Origin: Erythrocercus mccallii
Taxonomy: Eukaryota > Chordata > Aves > Passeriformes > Dicruridae
Length of the DNA: 64,000 nucleotides
Reading direction: 5' to 3'
NCBI GenBank assembly: GCA_013397435.1
Contig: VZRG01002953.1
Location: forward strand, 1-64,000
Made by a program: the position numbers and the translations under genes. Positions 12,101 to 20,276 of this stretch are shown one piece after another (position 1 is the stretch's first letter; each line of letters begins with the position of its first letter). The notes beneath the pieces were generated by a model. That model was not told the origin of the DNA and did no database searches. It was given only the letters and a program-made list of their open reading frames with translations.

Positions 12101-13655
12101 TCATTCAGAGATGATTTTCAAAGTGACAATCATTGGAAGTGTGGTGGCAAGGAGTTAAGAGGACCAGCTGGAAAGTTCATGCCAGATTCATCCACATGCA
12201 GGACTGTCAACCATCAGCACTCTCCTTTCCAGTTAACAGGATCATCCTGGGCCCAGGAGTGTAGAGCACTGACAGGAATGCTGCAGATGTGAAATGTTAT
12301 TAGTATTACATGTTTAATGCATCACCAGAGCCCCAACTAATCTTTGAAATTCAGATCCATTCTGGCTGAGCAAGACCACTCTGATGTCAGCTTTATTTTT
12401 ATTATCTTCATGGAAGAGGCAGGAAAAAAAACCCCAAGCTTTGCAGATGAAAGGAATACAATATAATGTTACAATTCTCCTTGTGGAGAAAGGCAACCTA
12501 CCAATTTTACTTTCATTGTGATGCTTCCTTGCCAAGAGACTATGTTTACTGAATGAGAAAGTGAGACACAAGTACTTGTGATGCAGAGGACAAAGGGAAC
12601 TTGCCTGATCTGCTCATCACCTGCAAGAAGCTACCCAGACCAGTGCTGACTGGATCTCCACAGCCTTTTAACACCACACACCATCTCCAACCCAGCTGAA
12701 GGCAGCTTTTTTAGCTGAGGGCAGTGTTTACTGTCAACAGGGACTGGGTGTCCTGCCTCTGGAGGAGTGTCCACAGCCAGACTTCATGGCTCGAAGTTTC
12801 CATTGCAAGCCAAGCCTAGGCTGCACCACTCTGCTTAGGATGTAGACCTGGAAAGGGCATTCAGGAGCACTGAGCAGCCCACCCAAATGCTAAGGTACAG
12901 CTAACTGCAGGTAACACAGCTACAAGCAAAAAAGAGATGGGAAATCCTTAGGGAACCACAGAATCATTAAGGTTGGAAGAGACCTTCGGGATCACCCAGT
13001 CCAACCATCAACGTAGCACTACCACTGTAACCTTTAAACCACTAAACCAGATCCAGACACCTCTTAAACACCTCGAGGGATGGCGACTCCATCACCTCCC
13101 TAGGGAACCTACTCCAATGCCCTAACAGTGATTTTTTTTTTCTAGTATCTGAAGTGAATCTCCCCTGTCTCAGCTTAAGGCCACTTTTTCTGTTTCTCCC
13201 ACTGCAGGCACAGAAGAAGAGATTGGCTCTCACCTCTAAACATCTGCCACAAAGCATGTAAAAACACAGTACTCGTCTAAGGCTGTGAATTCACCTGCCT
13301 TGGGGTGCAATTAAACCCTGCAGATAGCACACAGCCTGCTCGTGAACTCTCTCGGTATAATCTGCCGTAACGTGTCACCAAAATGCTTCAAGGAAGTTCC
13401 CCGGTGGGGCCCATCCACCCCGGCAGGGGAAAAATCGCTTTGTCCGGAGACTCCTCTTTCCAAGCCAGGATCCTTCTCCTTCACCCATCTTCCTTTCCAG
13501 GGGAGCGCCCCGGCAGAGCAGCAGCCCCGGGCCCCAGCGCTGCACCGCGGGCCCCGGCGCGGTCAGCCCCGCTCCCCACGGCCCTTCGGGGGCTCTGCTC
13601 GGGCCGGGGCCCGCGGCCCTACCTGCTTCTGCACGTCGGCATCGCTGAGCGCCAT
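3061..13655 (-). CDS. ATP6V1E1: V-type proton ATPase subunit E1, complete nine-exon gene
   Basis: Subunit E pairs with subunit G in the peripheral stalks of the V-ATPase. These stalks tie the ATP-hydrolysing V1 ring to the proton-translocating V0 sector on lysosomes, endosomes and the Golgi. Nine coding exons join in frame (13655-13623, 10214-10149, 9265-9156, 8679-8613, 6793-6704, 5131-5063, 4683-4589, 3791-3704, 3123-3061) and give 226 aa, the same as human. Residues 1 to about 110 are charged and helical, including EYYEKKEKQIEQQKK, forming the stalk coiled coil. The rest is the globular carboxyl domain ending GANANRKFLD. The start ATG lies in a strong context (GCCACCGCCATGG). All junctions are GT-AG. 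Differences from human are scattered, mostly in exon 7, with no sign of decay. A testis-type E2 paralogue is less likely, because the intron-rich structure and the position beside BCL2L13 fit E1. Confidence 0.97.
3704..3791 (-). CDS. ATP6V1E1: ATP6V1E1 coding exon 8
   Basis: Encodes residues 178-206 (AGGVEIYNSDGKIKVSNT onward, ending DLVAQQ). It begins with the last base of a split isoleucine codon. The donor is CAG|GTGAGT. Confidence 0.96.
4589..4683 (-). CDS. ATP6V1E1: ATP6V1E1 coding exon 7
   Basis: Encodes residues 146-176 (TAVQKSIPIYKNAIKRDVDV onward) plus two bases of the next codon. This is the least human-like exon, with about ten substitutions, mostly conservative. The donor is GATAT|GTAAGG. 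Confidence 0.95.
5063..5131 (-). CDS. ATP6V1E1: ATP6V1E1 coding exon 6
   Basis: Encodes residues 123-145, GFYQLLEPKLVVRCRKQD then LPMVK. Flanked by TTGCAG and GTAAGA, phase 0 at both ends. Confidence 0.96.
5520..5600 (-). mobile_element. Short CR1-like LINE fragment in ATP6V1E1 intron 5
   Basis: The motif GAAGGGACCTACAATGATCA followed by TCTGGTCCAGCTG resembles the reverse complement of the CR1 3' end. Divergence and exact ends are not measurable here. Confidence 0.45.
6704..6793 (-). CDS. ATP6V1E1: ATP6V1E1 coding exon 5
   Basis: Encodes residues 93-122, DLLNEAKQRLAKVVKDTARY then QTLLDGLVLQ. Phase 0 at both ends. The donor is CAG|GTAAAT. Confidence 0.96.
8613..8679 (-). CDS. ATP6V1E1: ATP6V1E1 coding exon 4
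   Basis: Encodes residues 71-92, QMSNLMNQARLKVLKARDDL then IA, after one base completing the split Ile70 codon. The donor is GCA|GTGAGT. Confidence 0.95.
9156..9265 (-). CDS. ATP6V1E1: ATP6V1E1 coding exon 3
   Basis: Encodes residues 34-69 ([20 protein letters not shown], then MEYYEKKEKQIEQQKK) plus two bases of Ile70. This is the stalk coiled coil. The donor is AAAAT|GTAAGT. Confidence 0.96.
10149..10214 (-). CDS. ATP6V1E1: ATP6V1E1 coding exon 2
   Basis: Encodes residues 12-33, [20 protein letters not shown] then AK. It matches my memory of human exactly. Confidence 0.97.
12955..13252 (-). mobile_element. CR1 LINE 3' fragment in ATP6V1E1 intron 1
   Basis: It reads as a reverse-complement CR1 tail. 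The hallmarks are CACAGAATCATTAAGGTTGG, then AAGAGACCTTCGGGATCAC, TCCAACCATCAAC, and later GGCGACTCCATCACC and CCCTAGGGAACCTACTCCAA. The 5' part of the element is missing, as is usual for CR1. It lies about 100 bases from the CpG island of the ATP6V1E1 promoter. Confidence 0.85.
13623..13655 (-). CDS. ATP6V1E1: ATP6V1E1 coding exon 1 with start codon
   Basis: Encodes MALSDADVQKQ, followed by donor CAG|GTAGGG. It lies in a CpG island and the ATG has a strong initiation context. Confidence 0.96.
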
Positions 13656-13702
13656 GGCGGTGGCGGTGACAGTGGCGGTGACGGTGACAGTGGCGGTGGC
13701 AG
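13656..13702 (-). repeat. ATP6V1E1: Hexamer repeat in the ATP6V1E1 leader
   Basis: Immediately upstream of the ATG, the minus strand consists of about seven 6-base units of the types ACCGCC, ACTGTC and ACCGTC. The reading frame of the start codon stays open through the repeat, which would read as alternating Ala, Thr and Val. Confidence 0.75.
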
Positions 13703-13840
13703 CCGCAGGCCCGAGGAGACGCTCCCGGTGCTGTCGGTGGCCTCGAGCGGAATCAGATCCGGTTCGTGCCACCGCGGGGGCGGGGTCGCCACACGCCCCG
13801 CCCACCGCGCATCCGGACCTATAGGGACGCTGCGAATATG

Positions 13841-13848
13841 TGACGTCA
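13841..13848. promoter_or_regulatory. CRE palindrome TGACGTCA
   Basis: Exact CREB/ATF consensus, extended to the 10-base palindrome GTGACGTCAC (13840-13849). It lies about 190 bases upstream of the ATP6V1E1 start codon. Confidence 0.7.
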
Positions 13849-13851
13849 CTG

Positions 13852-13865
13852 CGCCATATATGGCG
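13852..13865. promoter_or_regulatory. CArG-like palindrome CGCCATATATGGCG
   Basis: Perfect 14-base palindrome. Its core CCATATATGG fits the SRF CArG consensus CC(A/T)6GG. Each half also carries GCCAT, the YY1 core. It lies three bases from the CRE palindrome. Occupancy is not known. Confidence 0.6.
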
Positions 13866-13900
13866 GGGCGGTGCGCGTCAGTGTCACTGTGGAACGGGAG

Positions 13901-14570
13901 GCGCTTCACGGAAACGCTGCAGGGAGTTAAACCTGCAGCGGACAGAAATGAAACACGGGGGTGAGCTCGCTCGTAGGGCCCTAAAGTAGCTTTGTGTTGG
14001 CAGTGCCCTGGGCTCCCCATGGCGGGAGAAGCAGAAGGATGCAGGAAACAGCTGGACAAGGGGAGGGGAAGGGCGGCCTTGCAGGGGTTCTGTTAGTGCT
14101 GCCGTTCTTTCCTTTATGGCAGAATTTAGGCAAACTTCATAATCTGTAATAGTATTTGTTCTAATCGGCAAGAGGCTTCCATTCTCATTCTGTAAGAATA
14201 TTTTGTGGATAAAAAGAGAACCATTCCAAATCAGTGTCAAATGCAGTATTTATCACATCCGTACTTTTTCCTGATTTATTTCCATTTCCTTTATTTTTTC
14301 TGTGGATTTTTTTTCCGTGTGAAAAAGCTTATTATAAAACTATGTGTGTAACTTTGATGTCTTTTCGTATTTGCCATTACAATGCTGGAAATCAACTTGT
14401 ACTTTGGGTCTGGAGAACGCTTTACTATTACTTCAGGCACCATCGAAATAACATTAAAACCAAATTTTAATTAAGAAGAAATAATATATAATAGAAAATG
14501 ATAATGAGGTCTATTATTATAAAATAAATATTACTAAATAAAACAGCAAATACAGTTGGAATTCTATCCA
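13901..14570. other. Intergenic sequence between the two CpG islands
   Basis: AT-rich sequence between the ATP6V1E1 and BCL2L13 promoters. Open frames here show no known domains. A T-rich stretch lies around 14270-14320. Confidence 0.5.
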
Positions 14571-14805
14571 GGCTCTCTTTCTTTTCCGTGCGCTCCCTGC
14601 CTTGCGGGGGGGTTCGGTTTGGGAACTCTGACCCACCTAACCCACACCTGCAGGTCAGGGCCGCGGAAACTGCACTGCCGAGGGCTCCTTTTCCCCCGCC
14701 TGCATGAGGAAAACGGGAGATGTTGGCACAAACCCTCCCAGCCCCGTTTTCTCCCGGTGACCGCGTTCCTGCGCACACCGGGACCGCACCCTCCCCACCG
14801 CGGGC

Positions 14806-15363
14806 NNNNNNNNNNNNNNNNNNNNNNNNNNNNNNNNNNNNNNNNNNNNNNNNNNNNNNNNNNNNNNNNNNNNNNNNNNNNNNNNNNNNNNNNNNNNNNN
14901 NNNNNNNNNNNNNNNNNNNNNNNNNNNNNNNNNNNNNNNNNNNNNNNNNNNNNNNNNNNNNNNNNNNNNNNNNNNNNNNNNNNNNNNNNNNNNNNNNNNN
15001 NNNNNNNNNNNNNNNNNNNNNNNNNNNNNNNNNNNNNNNNNNNNNNNNNNNNNNNNNNNNNNNNNNNNNNNNNNNNNNNNNNNNNNNNNNNNNNNNNNNN
15101 NNNNNNNNNNNNNNNNNNNNNNNNNNNNNNNNNNNNNNNNNNNNNNNNNNNNNNNNNNNNNNNNNNNNNNNNNNNNNNNNNNNNNNNNNNNNNNNNNNNN
15201 NNNNNNNNNNNNNNNNNNNNNNNNNNNNNNNNNNNNNNNNNNNNNNNNNNNNNNNNNNNNNNNNNNNNNNNNNNNNNNNNNNNNNNNNNNNNNNNNNNNN
15301 NNNNNNNNNNNNNNNNNNNNNNNNNNNNNNNNNNNNNNNNNNNNNNNNNNNNNNNNNNNNNNN
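14806..15363. other. Assembly gap (558 N)
   Basis: A run of N inside a very GC-rich island, a typical sequencing dropout. No claims are made about its content. Any open frame spanning it is artificial. Confidence 0.99.
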
Positions 15364-15443
15364 GGGCAGCGGGGGCGGAGGGGCCGTGCCAGGCCCCCGT
15401 CGGCAGCGGAGAGCAGGCTGCGAGTCCCGCACGGCCCCGCCGG

Positions 15444-15450
15444 TGACTCA
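15444..15450. promoter_or_regulatory. AP-1 site TGACTCA
   Basis: Exact TPA-response consensus, about 30 bases upstream of the TATA-like element. Functional use is not known. Confidence 0.45.
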
Positions 15451-15477
15451 TCCCGACGCCGTGCCCGCCCGCCCGGG

Positions 15478-15485
15478 TATAAATA
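15478..15485 (+). promoter_or_regulatory. TATA-like element TATAAATA
   Basis: An AT-rich island in GC-rich surroundings, oriented toward BCL2L13 on the plus strand. TATA boxes are uncommon in CpG-island promoters, so this may mark a focused start. Confidence 0.45.
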
Positions 15486-15560
15486 TCTCATTCATCGCCG
15501 TAGTAACTGAGGGGTTCACGCTGCGCTCCCGCCGGCGGCTCCGGCGCCGCTGAAACTTGG

Positions 15561-18500
15561 AACGGCTTTTTTCCAAAGCTCAAACCAAAATAGACGCGTT
15601 AAGACAGAAAAGTGAATGGAAGCTCGTTAATAAAAGCTGTGTTTCTCATAATGTTGTGAGATGGTTTGAAGCTGCAAAGGATTGGGTACCTTTGTAGTGG
15701 ATAACGCATTCAGGTTTTGTTTCTCTTCCTAGAAGAGAAATCACCTTTGCCTAGAATGCTCACTTAATTGCATTTCTGTCAAAGGTCAGCTACAACCACT
15801 GTCCAGATAAAGAACAAGTATGTTTTCCAGTATTTCTATCCATTAAGTGCCACCAGAGGATCAGTAGTGGCTGCAGTATTGATTCATTTCCAGTAGGAAC
15901 TGACATGTTTGAACTGAGTAGTTCTCAGTTTATTATAAACAATCTCTTAGTCATACCCTGGTACACAGTTGGAAAAGTACTCAGGAGAATTTATCTCCTG
16001 AGTTGATCACAACTGGGTGCTTTGGATAGTCCTGCCTGTTACTGGAAGCGTTTCCAGAGACAAACTGCTGCAAGGTTTAACTAGTCCACACATGCAAAAT
16101 CCACCCAAAATCCCCACACAAGCCTTCTGGTAAGGTTGCAGAGTGCCTGAATATTTTCCATCTTGTTGATACGGGGTGTGGCTTTGTAAACCTGCAACTC
16201 TTTGAAATTTGGTACGTTTGGTAAAGAGCACCGTGTAAACCCCAGGCTGTAGATGCAGCTGAGCTGAGAGCAGCAGCCTGTTGCAGAGATTGATGGCAGG
16301 AGGACGACCCAAACCGTGAGCATATCGATGTCAGGCGGCCCTAAAAATGATTTGAGCTGCAGTGCTGCCGTCGTGTTGTGCGTTCCCGTGCTCGGCTGAG
16401 CGCTCGCTGGCTGCGGCCGTGTGCGCGTTGCAATAATTCAGCAGCAGCAGGAGGTGTTCTGCCACAGCAGCTCGCAGGGTGCTTGGGTTTGCGGCTGGTA
16501 AGTGAGGCCTGGTGACCCATGCTCGAGGTGGGGAATGCATCCGGCTCTGGAGTGACTCCGTTTTGGAGTGGAAGCTGAGGGCCGTGGTTTGGAAAAAGCC
16601 GTGGCGGTGCTGATGTTTCTCAAATCCATAGGTGCCACTGATGCTGTTTTGCTTATAAAACCAGCTGAACTGCTCTGGGCAGTAGAGCAGTGATGTTGCA
16701 CTTTGGGGTTTGGATGACGTGCAGTAAACACGTCTTGATGCACGGTAGGGTTTTACAGATAGGGGCTGAAACACAGCCTGGCCTCATCGCTTGGGATTAT
16801 ATTCGCTGTATTCATTGGTAGGCTGGTGCTGCCCATTATCCAATTTATAACTCTGCCGTGGATTAGGACGTGACAGATGGGGAAATGTCAGTCCTACTGC
16901 AACTCCTGCTCTCAGGTCGCTTGAGCAGCTCAGCCCACATGAAACAAGTGACAGCAGAGCTGGAGGAGTGACAAGCTAAGTAAGCTTCAACAGGTATAGC
17001 CTTCTATCCCCCAGGGGTGCAGGAACTGGGAAAGGTAAATGGTTTTGTAGGGAGTAATTGGTAATAATGTTGATCTCTGTAGCTCTTTAAGGACAGTATT
17101 TCTGCAGAGAACCTGTTAAACCAGAAGCAACCCTCTTGCCCTGCTTTGGAGACTTAGGGAGTCTGTGTAACACCTTATTTCCTCTGCTTCATTGCATCTC
17201 CTGAACAAGCTTATCCTCTTAAACACTTTCTGGACTCTCTTCCATTTTGCTCATTTAGCAGAGAGCTCTCTTTCCTCTGATCTGGTCTTTCAAGCTGTGT
17301 GTCCTTTTTCAATCCCACTCATTCCAGAAAAATGGCCTTTTCTGAGATATTTACAGTATCTGAGTCAATATTTCTGTGTTTCTCTTTGTAAACAAAACCA
17401 GTCATTCGTGATCCAAAACAAGTCATTCAGTTACTGTGCTGTGGGCTTCTCTCAAAGGAAGACCAGTGATTCTGAAGTGCACTTCCACTCATGACATTCT
17501 TTTATGTGAATTTGAAGATTTCTTCCATTCAGGTTCTTAAGTCTCCCTTCTCATTTCAGTATAAAACTGCCTCTCAAAATATATCCACCAAGGTAGTTTT
17601 TTAATCATTCTTTCCCCAGGGGAACCTTAGCCACTATTTAAATAAGCAGTGGTCTGATTCTCTCTCTCTCTCTGAAAGGTTTTTTCTTCCCCTCCTCCCC
17701 TCAGAAGTGCTGAGCCAAGCACTGTAATTTTGTGAATTAGGCCTCCCTGTTGCACTGTGCTGCTTTGGATATCATGCTTGTTCTGATAAACTTTTTTAAA
17801 TTTCATTTTCTGCATTGATTTGGAATTATATTTTGAAGAACAGTCTCTGTTACATATTCAGACTTGTTCTTTTGTCCCCAGTTTCTGGATGTCTCTGGAC
17901 CATCTGTCAGGCTGATTTTTTTCAGGAGAGATCAGTTCAGGTTGTCTGGAAGGGCTCCCATTCACTGTGTAGGCATTGCGAGAAGCATTTTGATTTCAGG
18001 GCTGTGGATCTCTACTGAACAAACCAGAACTGAAACTTGCTGGGGAGCTTTTGCTTTTTGTTGAATGACACCTTTCACACCTGATGATGAGAACATGTGA
18101 TGTGGTGATGGCACGTGGGGATGTGGTCTGAAGAGCAGATCTATTGTTAAAGGATCCTAAAGTTTTCAGAGCAGTTATTTTTTTCCAGATCCTCTTGCTC
18201 TATGACAATCTCAGTTATGGAGGAGGCTCAAGGTATTGTGCAAAAGCCGTGGTTCTTCTCTGCTGTGATTTCTTGGCTTTCTGAAGCAGGATGTGTTGCC
18301 TGTGGAGCACTTTGGGATGGAAGAGGCAGCGTAGATGAAATCTTGACACCAAGTTTATTGTTTCCTTTGCATATAATTCACTGCTTTAGTTCAAGCTGTA
18401 GCAAAGACACAACTGAACCTTTCTGGTAAAGGCTTTCAGGCCGTATATTTTCAAATACATGGAGCAAGAGGCAGAGCTGCCATAGTATGGTCTTCATGAG

Positions 18501-20107
18501 AGAGCCCTTTTCTGTTTTCTGTACTGAATGAGTTTCAGAAACTAGAGTTTCTAAAGAAGTCAGCCAATTTTACACCAGTTCTTTTCCTTTTGCAGCTTTT
18601 GGTTTGGTGGTATATTTTTCTTTGCTGAGCTACCTACTCCCACAGCTACCATGCCACAGCACAGTTCTAGTTCTGTTTATCCACAGTAACCAGTGTACAG
18701 CTGCTGTTAATCTGAATTCCTTCTCAGGGAGGAGGGATTAGAAGTTAGCCCAGACGTCTTGAATAGCTAGACAGGCAAGTGCTTTTCTTTGCTTTCTTGG
18801 TTTATTATTATTATTATTTTTAATCTTGAGGCTTCATTTGCAGATTTTTCTTTGGTTTTGGAACCTGATTCTTTCTTTTAGTCTTAAGGCATTTCCAGTG
18901 CAATCCGTAACTGTCTTGGTGGTCCAATTTCTCTTCCCTGTATTTAGCATTTTACTCATTCTAACTGCTTTAAACTTGATACAAATTTTTCATCTAAATG
19001 TAACTGCAGTCTCACATTACTAAATTATCTGGCTCTTTCAGTGCCTGTTCAATAGCTGTTCTGTAGCACAAACTTTCTTGTGTGCCTTTCATTTGGACGT
19101 CCATTCTGGTAGCCAAGAATGGGCTACTTCTTGTTTGGGAATGATTCTTTGAGGTCCTAGAGAACTTAGCTTGAAGAGTTTGCCAGAAACTCCTGGATAG
19201 TGTTATTTGATCCATTAAGTTGACAGCGTGTTGGAAGTAGTTATCCAGACTTTGCCAAACAAAAAGAGCTAAAACCTGTTGATTAATCTCAAACATCCTT
19301 TTAATCCGTTGCATGGCTTTTTCCCAACTTCCGTGTTGTTGTTTGAGATTTTACTTTTTACCATGTTGTTTTTAATTGCTCTTTACCTTAGTTTTTCCTG
19401 CAGGTCTTATTTGAATATTTGAAAAAAACAACAAAACAATTAGAGTGAAACAGGGAGGAGTTCTCTGACCAGATGTTGCTGTTAGGTGTGGATTTCTGGT
19501 TTATACTTAATAATGTGTGGGTGAGAAATCCAGGACAAACAACCATCTGTTCTTCCAATCCCTACAATAAATGTGGAATTTACTCTGTTGACCATATGTT
19601 TTCCATTGCTGTTGGAACAGTAAAATTAATTCGAGGCAATTGTGGTCACTTTTTCTGCATTACAATTTCTGAGCATCACAGTAGTGAATCTGAGAAAGCA
19701 GAGAAAATATTCATGGGAGGCTTTGGGAAAGAGAGACTCCTCAGAACCTGTCTTTTTACCACATGTTGTGGTTCAGGAAGTGTGCAGAATCAGTCAAAAC
19801 ATGAACACGTGTGGTTTTGTGTGTGGTTGAGATGGGAGGTGTTGGGAGGAGGTTTGGCTTCCATGGGAGTGGGAGTGTGCCAGGCAGGAGTGAGAAATGC
19901 CACTGCTGGCAGCAGGCAGGGCGCTGCACTGGGGCTCAGTTGGGTTTACTCTGCATGGTTCTTATTAAAATAAGAATGCATAGGATATCAAGGCAAAAAC
20001 CTGGATATTGCTTCAGGATTGTTACATAACTCCTTGTTACGTGTGAGTTCGTGACCTGTTGCTGCCTTATAAACCAACAAACAAAACACTTTACTCTTCC
20101 CTGACAG
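15561..20107 (+). other. BCL2L13: BCL2L13 first intron (inferred)
   Basis: No coding exon is recognised. The stretch 16330-16640 is richer in CpG than its surroundings and includes CAG repeats. Short CT (near 17660) and TTA (near 18803) microsatellites are present. The intron ends at the acceptor TTCCCTGACAG (20097-20107). Confidence 0.5.
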
Positions 20108-20140
20108 CCTTCCTGGGCTCCCCAGAGCGCAGCCAACCCG
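20108..20140 (+). other. BCL2L13: BCL2L13 5' UTR part of exon 2
   Basis: 33 noncoding bases between the inferred acceptor CTGACAG and the start codon. An alternative acceptor (CTCCCCAG, ending near 20125) would shorten it. Confidence 0.6.
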
Positions 20141-20276
20141 ATGGCGTCCGCTGCTGCCGTGCCTGTAGGATTTCACTATGAAACCAAATACGTAGTGCTC
20201 AGCTACCTGGGCCTTTTAGCACAGGAGAAGCCACAGGAGCATCCTCCTCCTCCTCCTCCTCCTCCTCCAACTCAAG
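20141..20276 (+). CDS. BCL2L13: BCL2L13 coding exon 2 with start codon
   Basis: Encodes residues 1-45, starting MASAAAVPVGFHYETKYVVL, plus the first base of codon 46. It ends in a CCT repeat encoding polyproline. The donor is CAAG|GTAATA. Confidence 0.95.

Larger units (their letters stand above)
13350..13900. promoter_or_regulatory. ATP6V1E1: ATP6V1E1 CpG-island promoter
   Basis: Dense CpG surrounds the first exon. GC boxes (GGGGGCGGGG near 13775, CGCCCCGCCC near 13795), a full CRE palindrome TGACGTCA (13841-13848) and CCATATATGG (13854-13863) lie upstream of the start codon on the minus strand. The transcription start is not visible from sequence. The GC-box and CRE pattern fits a housekeeping V-ATPase gene. 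Confidence 0.75.
14571..15560 (+). promoter_or_regulatory. BCL2L13: Probable BCL2L13 CpG-island promoter and noncoding exon 1
   Basis: CpG-dense sequence flanks an assembly gap. Right of the gap are an exact AP-1 site TGACTCA (15444-15450) and a plus-strand TATA-like TATAAATA (15478-15485). These would place a start near 15505-15515. BCL2L13 translation begins in exon 2, so an untranslated first exon is expected here. No confident donor site was identified, and exon 1 may lie partly inside the gap. Confidence 0.55.

Noticed and set aside
2500..13655. A processed ATP6V1E1 pseudogene or the E2 paralogue
   Set aside because: Nine introns with correct GT-AG boundaries, an uninterrupted 226-codon frame and synteny with BCL2L13 indicate the functional E1 gene.
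13841..13848. Reading the CRE as a CLEAR (TFEB) element
   Set aside because: CLEAR is GTCACGTGAC. The site is GTGACGTCAC, which fits CREB/ATF instead.
13342..13964. Open frames of 145-190 codons around the ATP6V1E1 first exon
   Set aside because: GC-rich islands lack stop codons. These frames overlap the promoter and exon 1 in other frames and show no domain.
14467..15553. Long open frames on both strands across the N run
   Set aside because: They are open only because N bases cannot encode stops. No real coding sequence is shown on either side.
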